NCBI GenBank assembly: GCA_011620305.1 | Contig: WOZL01000014.1 | Coordinates: 1 to 5,326, forward strand | Length of the DNA stretch: 5,326 nt | Source of the DNA: Candidatus Dojkabacteria bacterium | GTDB lineage: Bacteria; Patescibacteriota; Dojkabacteria; SC72 | Direction of reading: 5' to 3' | Part shown: in pieces, positions 1 through 5,326 of the stretch | Position numbering within the stretch: the stretch's first letter is position 1 | Layout of the letters: each line of letters starts with the position of its first letter | Notes under the pieces: model-generated | Seen by the model: only the letters and a program-made list of their open reading frames with translations | What the model was told of the DNA's origin: nothing | Database searches by the model: none | Position numbers and translations under genes: made by a program

Positions 1-322
1 TCTCAAAATCTATTAGTAAATCTGTTGAATTGCTTCTTTTGTAAACAGTAGCTTCAAGTTCACGGTTTCTGTTTACAGAAAAAATCTCGGGGTCTATGTT
101 GACTTGAGGAATAGTAATTGTGTAGTAGGTAAGTACAGTTCTTGTAGGTGAGTTAACAGTAAATGTCGCAGTAGTCTCTATCTTTCCATTTTTCTTAATA
201 TTGTGAGAAAAAACAGCGCTAGTAGTTAGTGATTCTTGAGCTGAAACTGTTTTAGGAAAAAGAAAAAGTACAAAAAGAAAGATATTAGAAATCCATATCG
301 CTTTTTTCAAAAAACCAATCAT
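1..322 (-). CDS. Sec-exported protein, N-terminal fragment (function unknown; C-terminus outside window)
   Basis: This reading frame runs off the left edge, leaving 107 codons. The start is the ATG at 320-322; a GTG three codons upstream (329-331) is in frame, and a TAG lies just above it, so the start must be one of these. The N-terminus is a textbook Sec signal peptide: two lysines at residues 6-7, a very hydrophobic Ile/Phe/Leu core at about 9-22, and a VSA-Q cleavage site after residue 28. The mature part visible is rich in Thr, Val, Ile and alternating polar/hydrophobic residues, suggesting beta strands. A resemblance to the beta-rich N-terminal part of transglutaminase-like secreted proteins of CPR bacteria is only an impression from memory. 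The start overlaps the end of the upstream cupin gene by 38 nt, implying translation from the same mRNA. A weak purine run (AAAGGAA, 334-340) lies 11 nt before the ATG. Signal peptide secure; function not assigned. Confidence 0.8.
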   Translation of the reverse strand, partial: MIGFLKKAIWISNIFLFVLFLFPKTVSAQESLTTSAVFSHNIKKNGKIETTATFTVNSPTRTVLTYYTITIPQVNIDPEIFSVNRNRELEATVYKRSNSTDLLIDFE

Positions 323-1022
323 ATCGTTCACGTTTCCTTTCTATTTGTTTAACTAAAGGTCTCTTAGGTGTAATCCTCTTTTCTTCAAGTAATGGTGCAA
401 AGTCTAATTCTTCTATATCATCAACCATTTTGTAGGAAGGATTTTTAACAACCTCTACTTTTGCATTCTTCCTAATAATATAATAGGACATGCCTCTTTT
501 ATCTTCAAGCACTACGCGCGTTCTTGCATCTCTAGGAGTAATTTCTAGAGCAATTAATGTTGAAGCTTGTCTTGTATTAACAAGACATATTGCATATCCA
601 GGTGGTACAAAGAATTTAGAACCTTTTCTAACCTGTAGTCTGTAAACTTTATTTTCGTCTGGTCCTGTATATTTTTGAAGAAGGACATTCCCTCCACCGT
701 ATATGATTTCAAATAGTCTTGGATAGCTTGAACACTTAGTTGCTTTAGATTTAACAAACTCTATACCTGCTAGGTTAGGTTTCATTAAATAGATGTTAAC
801 TCTTAGACCCTGTTTTTCAAAATGTCCTGAAGAATTATCAATATCTTTGTACTTGGAATAAAAAGTGTCTGGGCAATCAAGCTCTTGATTAAGAAGTTGG
901 GGTCTAATATCTTCCAAAGTTATTACAGAAGTAGACTTACTTTTGTACTCTTCAGGTTGTATTTCTTCTCCAGTAAAGTATAGGGGCAGACCACTACTAG
1001 ATTTTAAGTCGGTTTTGGCCAT
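285..1022 (-). CDS. Cupin protein of the archaeal-type glucose-6-phosphate isomerase fold, metal ligands lost (probable pseudoenzyme)
   Basis: The protein has 245 residues. From residue 73 to about 197 it follows Pyrococcus furiosus phosphoglucose isomerase (cupin PGI, PF06560) in order: G-x-EF (86-89), an acidic-aromatic strand ending in LLQ (114-116), VPPGYA..LVN (139-149), P-x-DA (163-166), and a V-x-NP-x-Y close (192-197). This comparison was made by eye from memory of that sequence. Cupin PGIs interconvert glucose-6-phosphate and fructose-6-phosphate using a metal held by GHxH, one Glu and a later His. Here these positions read T95, C97, R102 and I145, so no ligand remains. Two further positions implicated in the active site (Tyr152, His158 in Pyrococcus) read T162 and T168. 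The fold looks conserved but isomerase activity is not expected. A tail of about 48 residues follows the cupin, including a basic stretch (RPLVKQIERKRER, 221-233). The ATG is preceded by an extended -10 box. Fold call firm; true function unknown. Confidence 0.75.
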   Translation of the reverse strand: MAKTDLKSSSGLPLYFTGEEIQPEEYKSKSTSVITLEDIRPQLLNQELDCPDTFYSKYKDIDNSSGHFEKQGLRVNIYLMKPNLAGIEFVKSKATKCSSYPRLFEIIYGGGNVLLQKYTGPDENKVYRLQVRKGSKFFVPPGYAICLVNTRQASTLIALEITPRDARTRVVLEDKRGMSYYIIRKNAKVEVVKNPSYKMVDDIEELDFAPLLEEKRITPKRPLVKQIERKRERYDWFFEKSDMDF

Positions 1023-1028
1023 GCGCCT

Positions 1029-1037
1029 ATTATATCA
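1029..1037 (-). promoter_or_regulatory. Extended -10 promoter for the cupin gene, apparently leaderless
   Basis: Read on the minus strand, the site is TGATATAAT: a perfect TATAAT hexamer with the TGn extension. Six bases separate it from the ATG at 1022, so the usual transcription start falls on the A of the start codon. A weak -35 candidate (CTGGCA, four of six matches) lies 19 bp upstream of the TATAAT hexamer. The site sits in the 38-bp gap after the YggT gene, so the cupin and the next gene can be transcribed independently of the upstream pair. There is no Shine-Dalgarno sequence, which fits leaderless translation. Confidence 0.65.
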
Positions 1038-1060
1038 TATTTGTGCTTAAAATTGCCAGT

Positions 1061-1348
1061 TTAGTTGTTACTAAAGGCTTTTATGAGTTCTGAGAGTACA
1101 AAACCAGCTATAGCATAGAAGAGTAAGGCAATTACTGGAGTTATTGATATCTCAAAGTTATCAATTACTAATACAGATGGTCCTATACCCTGAAATGGGC
1201 TTATAAATATCTCAGACATACTATTTACCCACTCAACAAATGTGTGTGTACTATTTCTAGCAAAACCAGAAAGTAAAATTCTAATAATGATAAGGGCTTC
1301 TACCAATGTGTTTGCAGTATATACAAGTTTTAATATTAAGCTTAACAT
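1061..1348 (-). CDS. YggT-family integral membrane protein
   Basis: A 95-residue protein with two predicted transmembrane helices (about 4-28 and 67-90) and a conserved amphipathic linker. The first helix carries the family's IIRILL arginine motif (residues 21-26). The linker reads FVEWVNSMSEIFISPFQGIGP (about 37-57), corresponding to the YggT pattern of a short W/V-rich segment, a Ser/Thr-Glu-x-x-x-x-Pro-hydrophobic turn and a terminal Pro, followed by a short strand and the second helix (SITPVIALLFYAI). YggT proteins are small membrane proteins without an enzymatic assignment, linked in some bacteria to division or membrane organisation. This copy has one YggT unit. It begins 2 nt after the stop codon of the lysozyme-like gene and has only a weak GAG-containing purine run upstream, so translational coupling to that gene is likely. 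Family assignment is by motif and topology; no exact function can be given. Confidence 0.75.
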   Translation of the reverse strand: MLSLILKLVYTANTLVEALIIIRILLSGFARNSTHTFVEWVNSMSEIFISPFQGIGPSVLVIDNFEISITPVIALLFYAIAGFVLSELIKAFSNN

Positions 1349-1350
1349 GT

Positions 1351-2079
1351 TTAAATTTTCTCTAAGTTATTTAAATAGTAATTTAATTCATTCATATATC
1401 TTGTAACTCCATTAGCCCAGGGATGACCAAATGCTTCACCACATGGAGGGCAGTATGTAGATTCTATATCAAACGGAGTTAAATCTGTACCATATCCAAG
1501 TGCCATTCTCTCCGTTATATGTACAATTGCATCTTCCCAAGATGCAAATATACTCCATCCATCTTCATTACGATTAATTCCTCTCCACCCCCAACCGTTA
1601 TGTGAACCTTCTGGGCAGATATTTCCAAATGCAGATTCCACACCTGATATACCTGCTATTAATCTCCAGTCAAGTCCATACCTATCAGCTTCAACAACAA
1701 AAACCTCAGCGTAAGGTTGCATAGGTGAGTTGTAATCAGAAAGGAACTTAGACATAGCTAATACTCTTGGATCTTCAACATAGTATTTAGTTTTAGACCT
1801 AATCTTTTCTAATTCATTCCTATCCTGTATTGCCGATAGGGAATATTTTCCACCCTCAGAAGAGGTTGCATATACAGGTGTTAAGTAATTAAACTTCTCA
1901 ACTTTTACATCTCTAATTAATGAGAATATATTAGCTTCGATATAGGGCTCAAGTAGTGGTGATATAAAAATGGTGTAAAATATTAAAAGTGGAAAGATAG
2001 ATATGAAAAACCATTTTCTAAATTTCTTTCTTTTGGTATCCTTAGATTGTGGTTGCAGTTTTTGGACAGTAGTTAGCAT
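1351..2079 (-). CDS. Membrane-anchored lysozyme-like (SLT/GH73-type) cell-wall hydrolase
   Basis: The protein has 242 residues. A strongly basic cytoplasmic stretch (KDTKRKKFRK, 13-22) precedes one hydrophobic helix (about 23-42), giving an N-in, C-out signal anchor. A variable linker follows to about residue 120. The C-terminal domain (about 121-242) shows the lysozyme-like signature: YGLDWRLIAGISGVESAFG (134-152), with E148 at the position of the catalytic Glu of soluble lytic transglycosylases and related glucosaminidases. Next come a conserved NGWGW turn (161-165), F-x-SWEDAI (178-185), and a closing segment with Y209, W221 and the V225/Y228/M229 region. Such enzymes cleave the glycan strands of peptidoglycan outside the membrane. 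Three cysteines (C155, C210, C213, the last two in a CPPC motif) lie in the exported domain. It heads the minus-strand cluster, diverges from dnaE across 36 bp, and has an extended -10 box next to its start. Whether it cleaves lytically or hydrolytically cannot be told from sequence. Confidence 0.75.
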   Translation of the reverse strand: MLTTVQKLQPQSKDTKRKKFRKWFFISIFPLLIFYTIFISPLLEPYIEANIFSLIRDVKVEKFNYLTPVYATSSEGGKYSLSAIQDRNELEKIRSKTKYYVEDPRVLAMSKFLSDYNSPMQPYAEVFVVEADRYGLDWRLIAGISGVESAFGNICPEGSHNGWGWRGINRNEDGWSIFASWEDAIVHITERMALGYGTDLTPFDIESTYCPPCGEAFGHPWANGVTRYMNELNYYLNNLEKI

Positions 2080-2115
2080 AATTTAGTATAGCAAAAATAC
2101 ATTTTAGTACAAACT
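2080..2115. promoter_or_regulatory. 36-bp divergent intergenic region between the wall-hydrolase gene and dnaE
   Basis: All upstream signals for two divergent genes must fit here or extend into the opposite coding sequence. The minus-strand promoter is clear. For dnaE I find no convincing -10: TACATT (2098-2103) matches four of six bases and is the best candidate, with TTAGCA at 2073-2078 as a possible -35 at 19 bp. No Shine-Dalgarno sequence precedes the dnaE ATG (the bases before it are TACAAACT). TTTAGTA occurs twice in direct orientation, at 2082-2088 and 2103-2109, 21 bp apart. This could be an operator pair or chance in AT-rich DNA. Confidence 0.45.
2085..2093 (-). promoter_or_regulatory. 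Extended -10 promoter for the lysozyme-like gene, apparently leaderless
   Basis: Read on the minus strand the site is TGCTATACT: five of six bases of the TATAAT consensus plus the TGn extension. Five bases separate it from the ATG at 2079, which puts transcription initiation at or within a base of the start codon. The only -35 candidate (TTGTAC, three of six, 16 bp upstream of the hexamer) is poor, as is usual for extended -10 promoters. There is no ribosome-binding site between it and the ATG. It probably drives the lysozyme-like and YggT genes together. Confidence 0.6.
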
Positions 2116-5100
2116 ATGTTTACACATTTACACTTACATACAGAATTCTCTTTGCTTGATGCGACAACAAGGATAGATGAACTAATTGAAAAACTAAAAG
2201 AAAATGAAATGGGCTCTTGTGCAATTACTGACCATGGAAACCTTTACGCTGCATACAAATTTAAATCCCATATGGAAGCTGCTGGCCTGAAGCCTATCAT
2301 AGGTTGCGAGATATATATCGCTCCTAGAAGTATGGAGGACAAGGAGTATGGTATAGATAATAAATATTTTCATTTAGTATTACTTGCTAAGAATTTAAAA
2401 GGTTACAAGAATTTAGTAAAAATTGTTTCTAAAGCTCATATGGAGGGTTTCTACTACAAACCTCGTATCGATTTTGAGACTCTTTCTAAATACACAGAAG
2501 GATTAATAGCTCTCTCTGCTTGTCTTGCTGGTCCTGTATCTCAACCGCTACTTAGAGATCAATATGATAAAGCTAAGGATGAAGCTAAGAAATATGCTGA
2601 CCTTTTTAAGGATAACTTTTACATAGAGATACAAAGAAATGGTATGGAGGAGCAAAGAAAAGTTAATGAAGGTCTTCTTAAAATTTCTAAAGAGCTTGAT
2701 TTACCAATAGTGGCTACATGTGATAGTCATTACCTTAATAAAGAGGATGCAGAGATACAGGAGATCTTATGGTGTATAAATGATGGAAAGATATGGGATG
2801 ATCCTGAAAGAAGAACTATGCCCACTAATGAGTTCTACGTTAAAAGTTCTGAAGAGATGCAGGAGCTGTTTAAGGACTTACCTGAGGCAGTAGAGAACAC
2901 TCAAAAGATTGTAGATAGTATTGAGGAGTATGATATTACCTTTGGTAGAGTAGAGCCCCATTTCTTAGATTTACCTGATGGAGAGACTCCTAAAAGCTAC
3001 TTAAAAAAGCTTACCTTAGAGGGTATGAAAAAGAAATACTCTGATTTTGAGGATAAGGAAATGTTACTTGAACGTATAGAACAGGAATTAGAGATAATTG
3101 ATGATAAGGGATATAACGATTACTTTCTTGTAGTTAGAGATTTTGTTATCTTCTGTAGGGAGAATGATATTGTAGTTGGTATGAGAGGTTCTGGATGTGG
3201 TTCAGTTGTAGCTTACTGTATAGATATTACTAATATAGAACCTATAGAATGGGAACTTTACTTTGAGAGATTTTTGAATCCTGAACGTAACTCTCCACCA
3301 GACTTTGATATAGATATAGCTGATAAAGGTAGAGATGAAGTTATAGACTACACCATAGAGAAATATGGTGAAGAGAATGTTAAGCAGATAATTACCTTTG
3401 GTAAATTACAAACAAGACAAGCTATAAGGGATGTTGCAAGAGTTATTGATGTAGATCTAAGTATAGCCGATCAACTTTCTAAAATGGTTGAGATTGTCTT
3501 TGGTAAGTCCAAAGACATAGACTATATGATTGAACATAATCCTGAGTTTGCTGAAATTATTCACTCTACACCTGATACAGAGAGATTGGCTAATATTGTA
3601 AGAAAAGTTCAGGGACTTCATAGAAATGTAGGTACACACGCTTGTGGAATTATCATTACCCCTAAACCAGTAGTTGAGTACTGTCCAATTCAAAGAGATG
3701 CTCACGGAGGAGGTATGGGTATGACTCAGTATGAGATGAAGGATATCGAACCAATTGGTTTAATGAAATTTGACTTTCTTGGTCTCAGAAATCTTAATGT
3801 AATTGGTGCTGCTATTAAAAAAATCGAAAGAGATACAGGAGAAAAGATAGATTTAAGATATATAGATAAACAAGATAAAAAGGCGTTTGATTTAATACGA
3901 AGTGGTCATACAGTAGGTATTTTCCAGATGGAGAGTGAAGGAATGAGAAGAACTATCAAAGCGCTTAAACCTGAGACTCAGGAAGACATCTGCTATATAT
4001 TAGCTGCATATCGACCCGGTCCTATGCAGTATATCTCTGAGTATGTTGCAGTCAAGAAGGGTCAACAGGAACCAGATTATATCTTCGATGAATTAGAACC
4101 AGTTCTTAAAGTTACTAACGGAGTAATCACCTATCAAGAGCAGGTTATGAAAATAGCTCAGATGGTAGGAGGATATACACTAGGTGCTGCAGACCTTCTT
4201 AGGAGAGCTATGGGTAAGAAAGATATGAAGATTATGGAAGCTGAAAAGCCAGTATTCTTTGAAGGAGCTAAGAAAAAAGGTTATAAGAAAAAGAACGTAG
4301 AGAGGTTGTGGGATAAGCTAATACAGTTTGCTAACTACGGATTTAATAAAGCACATAGTGCATCATATGCAACTATCGCATACTGGACAGCATATCTTAA
4401 ATCACATTACCCCCTAGAATTTATGGCAGCTCTCTTAGAAGGAGATTTAGATAACTTTGATAGAGTAATCATAGACCTAAATGAGTGTGAACGATTAGGT
4501 ATAGATGTCTTACCACCAACTATTAATAAAAGTGGATTCTACTTTACAATTGAAAATGGTAAAGATATTAGATTTGGTTTAGGTGCAATTAAGAATATCG
4601 GTGAAGATGTTGTAAAACAGATAGTTAAAGAAAGAGAGGAAGGGGGTAAGTATAGAAGCTTAGACGACTTTGTATATAGGTTAATTGACTCTAAGTTAAG
4701 TAAAAAGGCTGTGGAGTATTTGATAATGGCTGGAACGATGGATGAATTTGGTGATAGGGGTGCATTAATTAAAGTTCTTGAAGTAATCTATGAGAAAGCT
4801 AAAAAAGAGAGTAAAGCGTTTAGTGCAGGTCAGATGGATATCTTTGCTATAGGAAATGACTCAGATGGAACACAGAAGAATTTAGTACAGGCTACGCCTC
4901 TGCCTGAGACAGATAAAACGGATGTTAGCCAAATACTTGAGTGGGAGAAAGAATTATTAGGTATATATTTCTCTAGTCATCCTTTAGATAATTTGCAAGA
5001 ATTTTTCCATAGTAAAGGAGTTATAAGTATAAAGCAAGCTTTAGAAAAGAAGAATAATCAGATGGTAGTTTTAGGAGTATTAGTTAGTAAAATTAGAAGG

Positions 5101-5326
5101 ATTACAACTAAGAAAGGTGATATGATGGCTTTCTTAACTGTAGAGGATAAAAGTGGCAATTCTGATATTGTGGTATTTCCAAGAACTTATAGGAAGATGA
5201 GAGAGATACTAGAAGAGGGTAAACCTATGTTAATAGCTGGCAAGATTAATGTTAGAGGTAATGATAAGAGTATTGTTTTAGAGAAGGCTAAATATATAGA
5301 TGAGAGTAAGCATGGCTCTAATTTTG
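2116..5326 (+). CDS. dnaE: DNA polymerase III alpha subunit (replicative polymerase), C-terminus outside window
   Basis: The frame is open for 1,070 codons and leaves the window at the right edge; E. coli DnaE has 1,160 residues. It polymerises DNA at the replication fork. The start is the ATG beginning MFTHLHLHTEFSLLD, the normal DnaE N-terminus. Domains in order: PHP (about 1-215) with the probable metal ligands H6, H8, D15, H40, E65, H108, C136, D203 and H205; palm with RGSGCGS (357-363), FERFLNPER and the catalytic PDFDID (D396, D398); third catalytic Asp D553 in KFDFLGLRN; fingers with YRPGPM (632-637), YQEQVM (673-678), LRRAMGKK (695-702) and YGFNKAHS (741-748); a helix-hairpin-helix region (about 818-850); an internal clamp-binding motif QMDIF (906-910), equivalent to E. 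coli QADMF; the EWEKELLG..SSHPL segment (942-957); and an OB fold (about 983-1063). The intact PHP site suggests a built-in 3'-5' exonuclease, unlike E. coli DnaE. No frameshift or insertion was seen. Identification is certain. Confidence 0.98.
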   Translation, partial: MFTHLHLHTEFSLLDATTRIDELIEKLKENEMGSCAITDHGNLYAAYKFKSHMEAAGLKPIIGCEIYIAPRSMEDKEYGIDNKYFHLVLLAKNLKGYKNLVKIVSKAHMEGFYYKPRIDFETLSKYTEGLIALSACLAGPVSQPLLRDQYDKAKDEAKKYADLFKDNFYIEIQRNGMEEQRKVNEGLLKISKELDLPIVATCDSHYLNKEDAEIQEILWCINDGKIWDDPERRTMPTNEFYVKSSEEMQELFKDLPEAVENTQKIVDSIEEYDITFGRVEPHFLDLPDGETPKSYLKKLTLEGMKKKYSDFEDKEMLLERIEQELEIIDDKGYNDYFLVVRDFVIFCRENDIVVGMRGSGCGSVVAYCIDITNIEPIEWELYFERFLNPERNSPPDFDIDIADKGRDEVIDYTIEKYGEENVKQIITFGKLQTRQAIRDVARVIDVDLSIADQLSKMVEIVFGKSKDIDYMIEHNPEFAEIIHSTPDTERLANIVRKVQGLHRNVGTHACGIIITPKPVVEYCPIQRDAHGGGMGMTQYEMKDIEPIGLMKFDFLGLRNLNVIGAAIKKIERDTGEKIDLRYIDKQDKKAFDLIRSGHTVGIFQMESEGMRRTIKALKPETQEDICYILAAYRPGPMQYISEYVAVKKGQQEPDYIFDELEPVLKVTNGVITYQEQVMKIAQMVGGYTLGAADLLRRAMGKKDMKIMEAEKPVFFEGAKKKGYKKKNVERLWDKLIQFANYGFNKAHSASYATIAYWTAYLKSHYPLEFMAALLEGDLDNFDRVIIDLNECERLGIDVLPPTINKSGFYFTIENGKDIRFGLGAIKNIGEDVVKQIVKEREEGGKYRSLDDFVYRLIDSKLSKKAVEYLIMAGTMDEFGDRGALIKVLEVIYEKAKKESKAFSAGQMDIFAIGNDSDGTQKNLVQATPLPETDKTDVSQILEWEKELLGIYFSSHPLDNLQEFFHSKGVISIKQALEKKNNQMVVLGVLVSKIRRITTKKGDMMAFLTVEDKSGNSDIVVFPRTYRKMREILEEGKPMLIAGKINVRGNDKSIVLEKAKYIDESKHGSNF

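Noticed and set aside
251..284. A-rich tract after the cupin stop as a terminator
   Set aside because: There is no stem before it, and the tract is the Phe/Leu core of the next gene's signal peptide.
554..757. 67-residue open frame on the minus strand inside the cupin gene
   Set aside because: It overlaps the best conserved part of the cupin in another frame and has no recognisable features of its own.
1023..1060. Possible terminator between the YggT and cupin genes
   Set aside because: No inverted repeat with a following T run was found; the gap is better explained by the cupin promoter.
3457..3705. 82-residue open frame on the minus strand
   Set aside because: It lies antisense to the conserved palm region of dnaE, shows no family resemblance and has low-complexity Ser/Asn/Tyr composition; a shadow of the real gene.
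2116..5326. Alternative genetic code (TGA as Gly, known in some CPR lineages)
   Set aside because: No in-frame TGA was noticed in dnaE or the other genes, Gly is encoded by GGN and stops are TAA, so the standard code is sufficient.
2116..5326. Intein or insertion in dnaE, a common intein host
   Set aside because: Motif spacing matches E. coli DnaE closely (catalytic Asp at 396, 398 and 553 against 401, 403 and 555), leaving no room for one.

Overview
The window is AT-rich (judged by eye, not computed), compactly coded and holds five genes. The standard genetic code reads through all of them, with TAA stops and no in-frame TGA. Low GC, very short gaps, near-absence of Shine-Dalgarno sequences, a short YggT-like protein, an archaeal-type cupin phosphoglucose isomerase relative and a DnaE with a one-residue-shorter glycine loop together suggest a Candidate Phyla Radiation (Patescibacteria) bacterium. 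The Microgenomates/Dojkabacteria/Katanobacteria side is possible. This placement is inference and has not been tested by phylogeny.

Left part, minus strand, transcribed right to left: (1) a membrane-anchored lysozyme-like cell-wall hydrolase (2079 to 1351); (2) a two-helix YggT-family membrane protein (1348 to 1061), starting 2 nt after the stop of gene 1; (3) a cupin of the archaeal-type glucose-6-phosphate isomerase fold (1022 to 285); (4) the N-terminus of a Sec-exported protein (322 to beyond base 1), whose signal peptide is encoded inside the 3' end of gene 3. All four look co-directional and probably partly co-transcribed. Two extended -10 promoters (TGnTATAcT and TGnTATAAT) lie directly against the start codons of genes 1 and 3, as expected for leaderless mRNAs.

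Right part, plus strand: the replicative DNA polymerase III alpha subunit dnaE (2116 to beyond 5326), 1,070 codons visible, diverging from gene 1 across only 36 bp. It has a PHP domain with an apparently complete metal site, the three catalytic aspartates, a helix-hairpin-helix region, an internal clamp-binding motif and an OB fold. Its C-terminus is cut by the window edge.

Three of the four minus-strand proteins are membrane or exported proteins, so this arm looks like an envelope gene cluster. The odd member is the cupin. It aligns along its length with Pyrococcus-type phosphoglucose isomerase but has lost all four metal ligands, so it is probably not an isomerase. I saw no mobile element, CRISPR array, RNA gene or terminator. 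No stretch over 300 bases lacks a gene.
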